Shown: positions 9,727 to 18,771 of the stretch, piece after piece
Layout: each line of letters opens with the position of its first letter
How positions within the stretch are numbered: position 1 is the stretch's first letter
NCBI RefSeq assembly: GCF_037975445.1
Contig: NZ_CP150254.1
Location: 1,796,001 to 1,860,000 of the forward strand
Direction: 5' to 3'
DNA length: 64,000 nt
Origin: Peribacillus sp. FSL P2-0133
GTDB taxonomy: Bacteria > Bacillota > Bacilli > Bacillales > DSM-1321
Program-made: the position numbers and the translations under genes
Notes under the pieces: model-generated
What the model was told of the DNA's origin: nothing
The model's database searches: none
What the model saw: only the letters and a program-made list of their open reading frames with translations

Positions 9727-9859
9727 TAATATGTATATTTTACAATTTTTCAAACTAAAATTTTGAAAATTAAGTGCTGTATATTGAATTTATGTGCAAT
9801 GTACTTGCCGACAGTTCAACATTTTATGTAAAAAGTTCATAGCAAGGGGAGGTGAAACG

Positions 9860-11419
9860 ATGGAACCCATGACAATCATCTTCACTTTGCTTGGCCTAAT
9901 CGTCGGTGCAGTTGTTGGTTATTTTATTCACAAATCAAAATTTGAGAGTAAAATAGCAGGGGCAAAGGGCTCTGCAGAACACATCCTTGAGGATGCAAAA
10001 CGTGAAGCGGAAGCACTTAAGAAAGAAGCCTTGTTGGAAGCAAAAGATGAAATTCATAAAGTTCGTGCCGATTCGGATCGGGAAGCCCGTGAAAGAAGGA
10101 ACGAATTACAAAAACAAGAAAATCGGTTATTGCAAAGAGAAGAGAATCTGGACCGCAAGGATGAAACGTTAGACAAACGTGAGAGCCTTTTGGAGAAAAA
10201 AGAAGATTCTCTAAACCAAAGACAACAGCATATTGAAGAGATGGAAAGCAAAGTGGACGAGACGGTTCGTAAGCAGCAAACAGAGCTTGAACGTGTTTCC
10301 GGTTTAACTCGTGAAGAAGCTAAAGCAATCATTATCGACCGAATGGAAAACGAGCTGGCTCACGATGTAGCGCTTATGATTAAAGAAAGTGATACCCGTG
10401 CCAAAGAAGAAGCTGATAAAAAAGCAAAAGAAGTCCTTTCTCTTGCCATTCAGCGTTGTGCGGCTGATCATGTTGCAGAAACCACCGTTTCTGTAGTGAA
10501 TCTTCCAAACGATGAAATGAAAGGACGGATAATCGGACGTGAAGGACGAAATATCCGGACGTTAGAAACGCTAACAGGTATTGACCTTATTATTGATGAT
10601 ACTCCTGAAGCTGTCATTTTATCCGGATTCGATCCAATTAGACGGGAAACGGCACGCTTGGCTCTTGAGAAACTTGTTCAGGACGGACGGATCCATCCGG
10701 CTCGCATTGAAGAAATGGTTGACAAAGCAAGACGTGAGGTAGATGAACATATTCGTGAAATTGGTGAACAAACAACTTTTGAAGTTGGAGTTCACGGTCT
10801 CCATCCAGATCTCATCAAAATACTAGGACGTTTGAAGTTCCGTACCAGTTATGGGCAAAACGTACTTAAACATTCAATTGAGGTGGCCCAGCTTTCAGGT
10901 TTACTGGCCGCTGAGCTTGGTGAGGATGAAGTTCTTGCCCGCCGTGCAGGTTTATTGCATGATATTGGGAAAGCGATTGATCATGAAGTAGAAGGCAGTC
11001 ATGTTGAAATTGGCGTTGAATTAGCAACCAAATATAAAGAGCATCCAACTGTCATTAACAGCATCGCTTCACATCATGGCGATACGGAACCAACTTCCAT
11101 CATATCAGTGCTTGTGGCTGCCGCTGATGCATTATCAGCTGCAAGACCGGGAGCTAGAAGTGAAACGCTTGAAAATTACATTAGAAGACTTGAAAAACTT
11201 GAGGAAATTTCCGAATCCTATGATGGAGTGGAAAAATCTTTTGCGATTCAAGCCGGACGAGAAGTGCGGATTCTAGTGAAACCAGAACAAATCGATGATC
11301 TTTCGGCACATCGACTCGCTCGTGATATCCGGAAAAGGATTGAAGAAGAGCTCGATTACCCAGGTCATATAAAAGTCACGGTCATCCGTGAAACAAGAGC
11401 AGTCGAATACGCCAAATAA
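9860..11419 (+). CDS. rny: Ribonuclease Y
   Basis: 519-residue membrane-anchored endoribonuclease that starts turnover of many mRNAs in bacilli. Domains in order: N-terminal transmembrane helix (about residues 5-23), a long Lys/Glu/Arg-rich coiled coil (about 30-190), a KH domain ([15 protein letters not shown]), and an HD domain whose metal motif is in [12 protein letters not shown]. The ATG at 9860 is preceded by AGGGGAGGTGA and gives the usual Rny length; an upstream in-frame ATG at 9794 lacks a ribosome site. ymdB follows, as in B. subtilis. Confidence 0.96.
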   Translation: MEPMTIIFTLLGLIVGAVVGYFIHKSKFESKIAGAKGSAEHILEDAKREAEALKKEALLEAKDEIHKVRADSDREARERRNELQKQENRLLQREENLDRKDETLDKRESLLEKKEDSLNQRQQHIEEMESKVDETVRKQQTELERVSGLTREEAKAIIIDRMENELAHDVALMIKESDTRAKEEADKKAKEVLSLAIQRCAADHVAETTVSVVNLPNDEMKGRIIGREGRNIRTLETLTGIDLIIDDTPEAVILSGFDPIRRETARLALEKLVQDGRIHPARIEEMVDKARREVDEHIREIGEQTTFEVGVHGLHPDLIKILGRLKFRTSYGQNVLKHSIEVAQLSGLLAAELGEDEVLARRAGLLHDIGKAIDHEVEGSHVEIGVELATKYKEHPTVINSIASHHGDTEPTSIISVLVAAADALSAARPGARSETLENYIRRLEKLEEISESYDGVEKSFAIQAGREVRILVKPEQIDDLSAHRLARDIRKRIEEELDYPGHIKVTVIRETRAVEYAK

Positions 11420-11432
11420 TTGTAAAGGAAAG

Positions 11433-11462
11433 ACGAAGTGGTGCAAACCACTTCGTTTTTTC
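11433..11462 (+). terminator. Terminator after rny
   Basis: ACGAAGTGGT / ACCACTTCGT stem with a 4-base loop, followed by TTTTTT. Confidence 0.85.
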
Positions 11463-11572
11463 TATTTCCGATTTTAGTCGTTAAGCGTAATTCCTATAAT
11501 TACCCCAAATTATGTTACAATACATACTTGAATAATTCATATTATTTAGGTGAATCTAGAAAGGATTTTACA

Positions 11573-12370
11573 ATGAAATTGCTATTTATTGGAGATGTAG
11601 TGGGGTCTCCTGGTCGTGACATGATCCAAGAATACCTTCCTAAGTTAAAAGAAAAGTATCGTCCGCATATCACGGTCATCAATGGCGAGAATGCAGCAAG
11701 TGGCCGGGGAATTACAGAAAAGATTTACCGAAGTTTTTTAGAGTGGGGAGCGCAGGCGGTGACCATGGGAAACCATACATGGGATAATCGTGATATTTTC
11801 AATTTTATTGATGAAGCGAAATATCTCGTCCGTCCAGCTAACTTTCCAGACGGGGCACCTGGAGAAGGAATGAAATTTTTAAAATTGAACCATCATGAAA
11901 TAGCGATCATCAATTTGCAAGCGAGAACGTTCATGCCTGATTTGGATTGTCCGTTCAAAAAGGCGGAAGAACTCGTGGCGGAGGCTCGAAAAAAGACACC
12001 GATCATCTTTGTCGATTTTCATGGAGAAGCTACGAGTGAAAAGCAAGCTATGGGGTGGTTCCTGGATGGGAAGGTTACAGCCGTTGTCGGTACACACACA
12101 CACGTCCAGACAGCCGATAACCGTATATTACCTGCAGGCACCGCTTACATATCAGATGTAGGCATGACAGGACCATATGATGGCATCCTTGGTATGGAGA
12201 GAGGGGCAGTCATCCATCGGTTCCTAACTAGCCTTCCTGTTCGTTTCGAAGTGCCAAAAGAGGGTCGGACGCTATTGAGTGGGGTTCTCCTTGAAATTGA
12301 TGATAAAACCGGCAAGGCAATAAAAATAGAAAGGATACTGATTAACGAAGATCATCCATTTTATCAATGA
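11573..12370 (+). CDS. ymdB: YmdB metallophosphatase/phosphodiesterase
   Basis: 265 residues. A calcineurin-like dimetal phosphodiesterase of the YmdB type, which hydrolyses 2',3'-cyclic nucleotides and affects biofilm and motility decisions in B. subtilis. Metal motifs are visible in order: IGDVVGSPGRD, NGENAASG, GNHTWDN, FVDFHGEATSEK and GTHTHVQTAD. The ATG at 11573 follows AGAAAGGA. It is flanked by terminators on both sides, suggesting it has its own promoter in the short AT-rich gap after rny. Confidence 0.94.
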   Translation: MKLLFIGDVVGSPGRDMIQEYLPKLKEKYRPHITVINGENAASGRGITEKIYRSFLEWGAQAVTMGNHTWDNRDIFNFIDEAKYLVRPANFPDGAPGEGMKFLKLNHHEIAIINLQARTFMPDLDCPFKKAEELVAEARKKTPIIFVDFHGEATSEKQAMGWFLDGKVTAVVGTHTHVQTADNRILPAGTAYISDVGMTGPYDGILGMERGAVIHRFLTSLPVRFEVPKEGRTLLSGVLLEIDDKTGKAIKIERILINEDHPFYQ

Positions 12371-12374
12371 TTCG

Positions 12375-12408
12375 AACGGATGGACAGTCAAACTGTCCAT
12401 CCGTTTTT
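12375..12408 (+). terminator. Terminator after ymdB
   Basis: AACGGATGGACAG / CTGTCCATCCGTT stem, then TTTT. Confidence 0.88.
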
Positions 12409-12544
12409 CCATTCAGTAATAAATGGTGGACAATCCCGGTTTTCTTTGTCATACAAGTTTTACTTGATGAATATAGTAGCAGTGGAAAGTGTTATAACTA
12501 TTGAGCCAAGTTAGAATCGGCAGGGAAAACAAGGAGGACTAGGA

Positions 12545-12805
12545 ATGGAAATATTAAAAGTTTCAGCAAAATCTAATCCTAATTCTGTAGCAGGCGCACT
12601 AGCGGGAGTGCTCAGGGAAAGAGGAGCAGCCGAAATTCAAGCAATCGGTGCAGGTGCGTTAAATCAAGCCGTCAAGGCAGTAGCAATCGCGAGAGGGTTT
12701 GTCGCACCTAGTGGAGTCGACTTGATTTGTATTCCTGCTTTTACAGATATACTTATTGATGGCGAAGAGAGAACGGCAATAAAACTAATCATTGAACCAA
12801 GATAA
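12545..12805 (+). CDS. spoVS: Stage V sporulation protein S
   Basis: 86-residue Alba-like nucleic-acid-binding protein. It is nearly invariant in spore formers and needed for normal septation and coat assembly in B. subtilis. The sequence MEILKVSAKSNPNSVAGALAG and the glycine/alanine-rich middle are diagnostic. Ribosome site AAGGAGG is at 12531-12537. In B. subtilis it is SigH-dependent. A GATGAATAT at 12466-12474 matches the SigH -10 pattern RNNGAATWW, but no convincing -35 is seen, so the promoter is left open. Confidence 0.96.
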   Translation: MEILKVSAKSNPNSVAGALAGVLRERGAAEIQAIGAGALNQAVKAVAIARGFVAPSGVDLICIPAFTDILIDGEERTAIKLIIEPR

Positions 12806-12939
12806 TTTCATGTTTGGGTGCCCTGTTTGTCGGAAGGCGAGCAGGCTCTTTTTTGTCCTGAAATCCAAATGACGAAAATTCAATGTCCCTTTATAATGGA
12901 ATATATGATCTTAAAAAAGATACAGGAAGGAGAATTACA

Positions 12940-13866
12940 TTGGCGATTTTTGATGCACATTGTGATGTGCTGATGAAAATGTTCATCGATCCGGATATTT
13001 CTTTTACGAATAGTGATAAATTACATATAACAAAGCGGGGATTATTGGATGAAGGGGGAAAGGTCCAATGTTTTGCAATATATATTCCTGAAAAAGTCCA
13101 CCCTGATATGAGGTTTCAAGCCGCTTTGGCGATGGTGGATATTTTTCATGAAAAGATTTTATCAGAGCCGGAAATGAAATTTATAAAGACCAAGGCAGAC
13201 ATCGAATCTTTAAAAGAAAAGGAAATAGGTGCAATGCTAACTTTGGAAGGGTGCGATTGCATTGGGAATGATTTGTTGAAACTGAGAACACTTATTCATC
13301 TAGGAGTGTCCTCCGTAGGTCTAACTTGGAATTACGCTAACTTGGTAGCGGATGGGGCATTAGAAACAAGAGGGGGCGGCTTGACAGGGTTTGGAACAGA
13401 GGTGGTGGCCCTATTGAATGAGAAGTCAATTTGGTGTGATTTATCCCATTTATCTGAAGCTGGATTTTGGGACACCCTAAAGTTGGCGAAATTCCCAATT
13501 GCCTCTCATTCGAATGCTCATCATCTTTGTCCGCATCCACGAAATTTAAAGGACGCGCAGATTAATGCCCTTTTGCAGAAAAATGGGGTGATCGGCGTAA
13601 CCTTTGTCCCGCAATTTCTTTCAAATGGCGGTTCGGCTACGATAAAGGATATCTTGAAACATATAGAACATATATGCAGTTTGGGCGGGGAAAGACAAAT
13701 TGGATTAGGGTCTGACTTTGATGGAATCGATCATATGGTGGAAAATTTAAAGTCATATAAGGATTATCATAACTTAATCAATGAACTGATCAGGCTTTAT
13801 TCCAGTGAGTTTGTAAAAGGACTCCTTTTTGATAATTTCACTCGTAATTTTCCCCTGAAAAGGTAA
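12940..13866 (+). CDS. Membrane-type dipeptidase (peptidase M19)
   Basis: 308-residue zinc dipeptidase of the renal dipeptidase (M19) family, which cleaves L-Xaa-D/L-Xaa dipeptides. The TIM-barrel metal motifs are in order: FDAHCDVLMKMF (HxD), LTLEGCDCIG (bridging Glu), SHSNAHHLCPHPRNL, and LGSDFDG near the C terminus. The TTG at 12940 follows GGAAGGAG; longer in-frame readings have no ribosome site. It has no signal peptide, so it is cytosolic despite the family name. It sits between spoVS and the 2-oxoacid oxidoreductase. The physiological substrate is unknown. Confidence 0.88.
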   Translation: MAIFDAHCDVLMKMFIDPDISFTNSDKLHITKRGLLDEGGKVQCFAIYIPEKVHPDMRFQAALAMVDIFHEKILSEPEMKFIKTKADIESLKEKEIGAMLTLEGCDCIGNDLLKLRTLIHLGVSSVGLTWNYANLVADGALETRGGGLTGFGTEVVALLNEKSIWCDLSHLSEAGFWDTLKLAKFPIASHSNAHHLCPHPRNLKDAQINALLQKNGVIGVTFVPQFLSNGGSATIKDILKHIEHICSLGGERQIGLGSDFDGIDHMVENLKSYKDYHNLINELIRLYSSEFVKGLLFDNFTRNFPLKR

Positions 13867-13944
13867 TATCTTAAGTGATTTTCAATTCTTACTATATAGA
13901 TATGAATAAATATTCTGAAAATATAAAAAATAAAAGCAAAAAGG

Positions 13945-13973
13945 TTGCAATTTAATGATTTAACCGATAGAAT
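13945..13973 (+). promoter_or_regulatory. Probable SigA promoter of the 2-oxoacid oxidoreductase operon
   Basis: TTGCAA (13945-13950), 17 bases, TAGAAT (13968-13973), about 120 bases before the alpha-subunit start. Confidence 0.5.
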
Positions 13974-13987
13974 TGAAAGCGTTTAGT
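13973..13987. promoter_or_regulatory. Candidate cre (CcpA) site
   Basis: TTGAAAGCGTTTAGT fits the Bacillus cre consensus WTGNAANCGNWNNCW with one mismatch. It begins on the last base of the -10 hexamer, a position where CcpA binding would repress. Confidence 0.5.
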
Positions 13988-14091
13988 ACACCTTTCCTAA
14001 ATTAGAACGATTAATTATACATAGTTGAATGTTCTGAAGAGAGGTGCGGTTAAATGCATTTATATACGAACGTCCTAAAGGAGTGTAAGAC

Positions 14092-15849
14092 ATGATCAAT
14101 CAACTTTCATGGAAAGTTGGCGGACAACAAGGTGAAGGTATTGAAAGTACAGGAGAAATATTCTGTATTGCCCTCAATCGCTTAGGTTATTACTTGTATG
14201 GCTACCGTCATTTCTCATCCCGAATCAAGGGTGGACACACGAATAACAAAATTCGTGTAAGTACTACGGAAACTCGTGCTATCTCTGATGATTTAGACAT
14301 CTTAGTTGCTTTTGACCAAGAAACAATTGACGTCAATTATAAAGAATTACATGAGGGTGGCATCATAATCGCAGATGCAAAATTCAAACCTGTCTGCCCA
14401 GAAGATACCAAGGCAGAATTATATATTGTTCCATTTACGGAAATAGCAGCTGAATTAGGAACATCATTAATGAAAAATATGGTGGCCATCGGCGCGACAT
14501 GTGCTGTTCTAGGAATGGAAATTTCCGTATTCAACGATGTGGTTGATGAAATATTCGGCCGTAAAGGTGAAGAAATCGTTAAGAAGAATATGGATGCCAT
14601 TACTGCTGGCTATAAGGCAATGGAAGTAATGCTTGGAGAAAAACTGGGAGCAATGGAACTGGAAAAGGCAGACGGCCAAAAACGAATGTTCATGATCGGT
14701 AACGATGCCATCGCTTTAGGCGCAGTTGCAGGCGGTTGCCGCTTCATGGCAGCGTACCCGATTACCCCGGCTTCTGAAATTATGGAATACTTAATTAAAA
14801 AACTTCCTCAATTTGGTGGGACGGTCATACAAACTGAAGATGAAATCGCGGCGGCTACAATGGCAATCGGTGCAAACTATGGCGGTGTACGCGCCATCAC
14901 AGCTTCAGCTGGACCTGGACTTTCCTTGAAAATGGAAGCGATTGGTTTAGCGGGCATTACCGAAACGCCAATTGTCATCGTCGATACTCAACGTGGCGGT
15001 CCATCTACGGGACTTCCTACAAAACAAGAGCAATCAGATTTAATGGCAATGATTTATGGTACACATGGTGAAATACCTAAAATCGTCATGGCTCCGAGTA
15101 CTGTTGAGGAAGCTTTTTATGATACGGCAGAAGCATTCAACCTTGCAGAGGAATATCAATGTCCAGTTATCGTTTTATCCGACCTACAGCTATCATTAGG
15201 TAAACAAACAGTTCAGCCGCTTGATTATGGCAAAGTGGAGATAAGACGCGGAAAATTGGTTGACTTTGAAATTGAAGAGTCTGAAAACAAATCTTACTTC
15301 AAGCGTTATGAAGTAACGGAAGACGGAGTCTCACCACGTGTAGTGCCTGGTATGAAAAATGGAATTCACCATGTTACAGGTGTTGAACATGATGAAACGG
15401 GCAGACCTTCTGAGACGGCTATGAATCGTAAATTGCAAATGGATAAACGGATGCGTAAGCTGAATAATTTAACTAACACATTCCAAACACCAGTATACAA
15501 AAACACACCGCATGAAGAAGCGGATTTATTAATTCTTGGCTTTAACTCAACACGCGGGACGATTGATGAAGCGATCGGCCGGTTAGAAACGGATGGAATG
15601 AAAGTGAATCATGCGCATATCCGTTTGATTCATCCTTTCCCAGCTGATGAGGTCCTATCATTGGTGCAAAGTGCTAAGAAAGTAGTGGTTATTGAAAATA
15701 ATGCGACTGGACAATTGGCTAATATTATCAAGATGAATGTTGGACATGTTAATAAAATTAAAAGCATCCTAAAATATGATGGCAACCCATTCCTCCCGCA
15801 TGAAATTCACACACAATGCAAGGAGATGTTCGAATATGGCAACGTTTAA
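14092..15849 (+). CDS. 2-oxoacid:ferredoxin oxidoreductase, alpha (gamma-alpha fused) subunit
   Basis: 585 residues. The N-terminal part (about 1-185) is the gamma domain (GGQQGEGIESTGEIF). The rest is the alpha domain with the YPITPASE motif that contacts the substrate/thiamine diphosphate site and a C-terminal transketolase-like domain. With the beta subunit it oxidatively decarboxylates a 2-oxoacid (2-oxoglutarate or pyruvate type) to acyl-CoA, reducing ferredoxin. The start follows AAGGAGTG. Its end overlaps the beta-subunit start by 14 bases. B. subtilis lacks a close copy, but related bacilli carry the pair here. The substrate is not determinable from sequence. Confidence 0.92.
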   Translation: MINQLSWKVGGQQGEGIESTGEIFCIALNRLGYYLYGYRHFSSRIKGGHTNNKIRVSTTETRAISDDLDILVAFDQETIDVNYKELHEGGIIIADAKFKPVCPEDTKAELYIVPFTEIAAELGTSLMKNMVAIGATCAVLGMEISVFNDVVDEIFGRKGEEIVKKNMDAITAGYKAMEVMLGEKLGAMELEKADGQKRMFMIGNDAIALGAVAGGCRFMAAYPITPASEIMEYLIKKLPQFGGTVIQTEDEIAAATMAIGANYGGVRAITASAGPGLSLKMEAIGLAGITETPIVIVDTQRGGPSTGLPTKQEQSDLMAMIYGTHGEIPKIVMAPSTVEEAFYDTAEAFNLAEEYQCPVIVLSDLQLSLGKQTVQPLDYGKVEIRRGKLVDFEIEESENKSYFKRYEVTEDGVSPRVVPGMKNGIHHVTGVEHDETGRPSETAMNRKLQMDKRMRKLNNLTNTFQTPVYKNTPHEEADLLILGFNSTRGTIDEAIGRLETDGMKVNHAHIRLIHPFPADEVLSLVQSAKKVVVIENNATGQLANIIKMNVGHVNKIKSILKYDGNPFLPHEIHTQCKEMFEYGNV

Positions 15850-16702
15850 AGAGTTTCGGAATGATGTAAAACCTAACTGGTGTCCTGGCTGCGGAGATTT
15901 CTCCGTTCAGGCTGCCATGCAGCGTGCGGCAGCCAATGTAGGATTGGAGCCGGAGAATTTGGCCGTTGTTTCCGGTATCGGCTGTTCAGGTCGTATATCG
16001 GGTTACATCAAGTCCTATGGTTTTCATGGCATCCATGGCCGCTCACTGCCAATTGCCCAAGGAGTAAAAATGGCCAACCGTGAATTGACCGTTATAGCTT
16101 CAGGCGGTGACGGAGATGGTTTTGCAATCGGGATGGGACACACCATCCATGCGATCCGCCGTAATATCGACATTACGTATATTGTCATGGATAACCAAAT
16201 TTATGGATTGACAAAAGGCCAGACTTCTCCTAGGTCCGCTGCTGGATTTAAAACCAAATCCACTCCAGAAGGATCAATAGAACAAGCTGTTTCACCTATG
16301 GAATTAGCATTGTCAGCTGGTGCTACGTTTGTCGCCCAAAGCTTTTCCACTGACTTGAAAGACCTGACGGCGATCATTGAAGCAGGGATAAACCATAAAG
16401 GGTTCTCCTTTATCAATGTTTTCTCTCCTTGCGTAACATATAATAAGATCAATACGTATGATTGGTTTAAACAAAACTTAACTAAATTGAACACGATTGA
16501 AGGCTATGATTCATCAAATAAAGAACAGGCCATGCAGACTTTGATGCAACATGACAGCCTTGTGACAGGGATTATTTATCAGGACTCTTCACGCCCTTCG
16601 TACCAGGAATTAGTGCCAGGGTATGCTGAAAAAGCGTTAAATAAATCAGAGCTGACACTGGATCAAGAACACTTTGATAAGCTTGTTGCTGAATTTATGT
16701 AA
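15836..16702 (+). CDS. 2-oxoacid:ferredoxin oxidoreductase, beta subunit
   Basis: 288 residues. Binds thiamine diphosphate through GDGDGFAIG...DNQIYGLTKGQ and a [4Fe-4S] cluster. Four cysteines fit the archaeal-type pattern: C16 and C19 (NWCPGCGD), C50 (GIGCSG) and the one in FSPCVTYN. The ATG at 15836 has AAGGAG at 15820-15825 inside the end of the alpha gene, so the two subunits are translationally coupled. No dedicated ferredoxin gene is adjacent. A strong terminator follows. Confidence 0.93.
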   Translation: MATFKEFRNDVKPNWCPGCGDFSVQAAMQRAAANVGLEPENLAVVSGIGCSGRISGYIKSYGFHGIHGRSLPIAQGVKMANRELTVIASGGDGDGFAIGMGHTIHAIRRNIDITYIVMDNQIYGLTKGQTSPRSAAGFKTKSTPEGSIEQAVSPMELALSAGATFVAQSFSTDLKDLTAIIEAGINHKGFSFINVFSPCVTYNKINTYDWFKQNLTKLNTIEGYDSSNKEQAMQTLMQHDSLVTGIIYQDSSRPSYQELVPGYAEKALNKSELTLDQEHFDKLVAEFM

Positions 16703-16708
16703 AAAGTT

Positions 16709-16745
16709 AAAAGGTTCACCCCTTAAGATGGGGTGAACCTTTTTT
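16709..16745 (+). terminator. Terminator after the oxidoreductase operon
   Basis: AAAAGGTTCACCCC / GGGGTGAACCTTTT stem with a 7-base loop, then T's. Confidence 0.9.
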
Positions 16746-16762
16746 GTGAAAAATTAAGCGCT

Positions 16763-16800
16763 CCAGTAATTATGCCTCATGCTAGAACGCTTATTACTGG
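16763..16800 (-). terminator. Possible terminator for the Asp-Arg-rich protein gene
   Basis: Inverted repeat CCAGTAATTA / TTATTACTGG (9 of 10 pairs) with an 18-base loop. On the - strand it is followed by AGCGCTTAATTTTTC. The long loop makes it weak. Confidence 0.4.
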
Positions 16801-16840
16801 CTTAGCTTAACAATCGTTATGGCATCCGCCGAAGTTACGG

Positions 16841-17158
16841 TTAAAAACCGCAACCGAAACCGCCGAAACCGAAGAAATTGCAACGATTCCTTCTTCTACA
16901 ACAACAACGGTCATTGTGATGATGATGATGATGATGACGATCACAATCGCGGTCCCGATCACGGTCTCTGTCCCGATCGCGGTCCCGATCACGGTCTCTG
17001 TCCCGATCGCGGTCTCGATCGCGCCTATTACAGCCCCTCACAGCACGACAAAAATCGTCTGCGATTCTATCGTTATTTCTGTCCCGATCTCTGTCCCGAT
17101 CTCTGTCCCGATCGCGGTCCCGATCATGATGATCATGATTATTGCATCCACATGACAT
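16841..17158 (-). CDS. Low-complexity (Asp-Arg)n, His7, Cys-rich protein; candidate spore coat protein
   Basis: 105 residues starting MSCGCNNHDHHDR. Two long runs of alternating Asp-Arg are separated by a short segment (NNDRIADDFCRAVRGCN). Then come seven histidines, NDRCCCRRRN, and a tail of Phe/Gly with cysteines (FFGFGGFGCGF). The ATG at 17158 is supported by AAGGAG at 17173-17168 with 9-base spacing. No known domain is recognisable. Its extreme charge alternation, Cys/His content and location near spoVS and cotE suggest a coat or exosporium protein (CotG/ExsB-like in style), but that is inference. The + strand reading frames here are mirror artefacts of the GATCGC/CGGTCC repeats. Confidence 0.6.
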   Translation of the reverse strand: MSCGCNNHDHHDRDRDRDRDRDRDRDRNNDRIADDFCRAVRGCNRRDRDRDRDRDRDRDRDRDRDRDRDRDCDRHHHHHHHNDRCCCRRRNRCNFFGFGGFGCGF

Positions 17159-17388
17159 ATAAGTCACTCCTTCATAATTTTGTTTTACAAGATATCTTAT
17201 TCGAGAGCGGACAAGATGCTATAGAAACATGACCCATTTAACAAAAATGTACGAATGCCCTAAAAATCATCATTATTAATGTGAAAAGGTCGGTACAAAA
17301 GTGATTATGGTATTTTTGTGATGGATTTTTCATATCTTTATATATTAAGGTAGATGAAGAGAGCAGCCCTATTTCAGGGGGAATGTAC

Positions 17389-18432
17389 ATGTTGAGAGGT
17401 AAAATGAAAGCCGTGGTCAAACACCACAGAGGTTATGGGGCACAATTACAAGTTGTCGATATACCGGATATTCGTGATGACGAGGTCTTGATTCGAGTGA
17501 AAATGACCTCGATCTGCGGAACGGATATTCATATTTTCACCTGGGATGAATGGTCACAGGGAAGAGTGAGTCCACCATACGTATTTGGGCACGAATTTGC
17601 TGGGGAAGTAATCGAGATAGGAGCAAGGGTCAGTAATGTTTCAGTTGGTGATTGTGTATCTGCCGAAACACATATCGTTTGCGGTACATGCAGGCAGTGC
17701 TTAACCGGGCAATTCCATATTTGTAAAAAAACAAACATTATCGGTGTTGATAAACAAGGGTGCTTTGCAGAGTATATAGCTCTGCCAGCCAAAAATTTAT
17801 GGAAAAATCCAAGTGATATGCCACTCGATATTGCTACCATCCAAGAACCGATGGGTAACGCAGTCCATTCAGTGCTAGCTGGCGAGGTGCTGGGTAAAAC
17901 GGTGGCAATAATCGGTTGTGGTCCAATTGGGCTTATGGCGATTGCTGTAGCAAAGGCCGCGGGAGCTGATAAAGTAATCGCTCTAGATATTAATGATTAT
18001 CGACTTCAGCTTGCCAAAAAGATGGGTGCAACAGACCTCATTCATTCAATTAAACAGGATCCATTGGAAATCACGAAAGGCCTCACAAGTGCGGATGGGG
18101 TGGATGTTGTTTGCGAAATGAGCGGTAATCCTGCAGCTATCCAACAAGGGTTTAAGATGGCGACGAATGGTGGTAGAATATCAATACTAAGTCTGCCTTC
18201 TAAGCCCGTCACGCTTAATATAACGGAGGATATTGTATTCAAGGGTCTTACTGTCCAAGGGATAACTGGAAGGAAGATGTTTTCAACCTGGCAACAGGTT
18301 TCAAGTCTGCTTGAAAGTGGCAAGGTTGATGTAAAACCAATGATTACCCACCGTTTTTCACTTGGCGATTTTGAAAAGGGATTTGAACTGATGATCAAAG
18401 GTCAGTGTGGTAAGGTTCTCCTTATTCCTTAA
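17389..18432 (+). CDS. tdh: L-threonine 3-dehydrogenase
   Basis: 347-residue zinc-dependent medium-chain dehydrogenase that oxidises L-threonine to 2-amino-3-oxobutyrate. Catalytic zinc residues are C43 (SICGTD) and H68-E69 (FGHEF). The structural zinc lobe has four cysteines in CGTCRQCLTGQFHIC. The NAD site is GCGPIGLMAIAVAKAAGA. The ATG at 17389 gives MLRGKMKA, aligned with the family start, 8 bases after GGGGG. The partner kbl, usually next to tdh in B. subtilis, is absent here; miaB follows instead. A different polyol substrate remains possible. Confidence 0.85.
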   Translation: MLRGKMKAVVKHHRGYGAQLQVVDIPDIRDDEVLIRVKMTSICGTDIHIFTWDEWSQGRVSPPYVFGHEFAGEVIEIGARVSNVSVGDCVSAETHIVCGTCRQCLTGQFHICKKTNIIGVDKQGCFAEYIALPAKNLWKNPSDMPLDIATIQEPMGNAVHSVLAGEVLGKTVAIIGCGPIGLMAIAVAKAAGADKVIALDINDYRLQLAKKMGATDLIHSIKQDPLEITKGLTSADGVDVVCEMSGNPAAIQQGFKMATNGGRISILSLPSKPVTLNITEDIVFKGLTVQGITGRKMFSTWQQVSSLLESGKVDVKPMITHRFSLGDFEKGFELMIKGQCGKVLLIP

Positions 18433-18771
18433 TCATCTGAAAAGGTTGAAATTGAATTGTCTGGATTTGGAAAATATCAGCAATGGAAAACGTCATCCAA
18501 AAATGATGAGAGGCTAATTTTGTAATAGCCTCTTATTTCATGTTCCTATTTTCCGTATTTGTGAAAAAATTCTTACAATCGAAGAAGCCACGACAGAATG
18601 ATTGTTTCTTGCTGTTAAAAGCTTTATACTATAATAATGTGGATATATCACACTTAATAGCTAATATTTACTGGGAATTCTTAAAAAGGAAACCGTATAA
18701 AACCATTTGAAGATAGGTCTTGAAATAGTTGGTGAAAGAAATAAACTAACTATTTTGAAAGGAGATTAACT
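18433..18771 (+). other. Intergenic region tdh-miaB
   Basis: 339 bases without a gene. It holds a terminator (18510-18532, GAGGCTA / TAGCCTC stem) and an AT-rich stretch (TATACTATAATAATG around 18626) that probably carries the miaB promoter. Nothing else was seen. Confidence 0.6.

Noticed and set aside
12466-12474. SigH -10-like GATGAATAT upstream of spoVS
   Set aside because: No -35 element at the right distance, so not listed as a promoter despite the known SigH control in B. subtilis.
12816-12855. Terminator after spoVS
   Set aside because: A T-run is present, but the stem (CCCTG / CAGG) is too short to call.
16819-17232. Long + strand reading frames opposite the Asp-Arg-rich gene
   Set aside because: They are produced by the near-palindromic repeats (GATCGC, CGGTCC) of the - strand gene, have no ribosome site, and encode only repetitive Pro/Asp/Cys or Val/Ile text.
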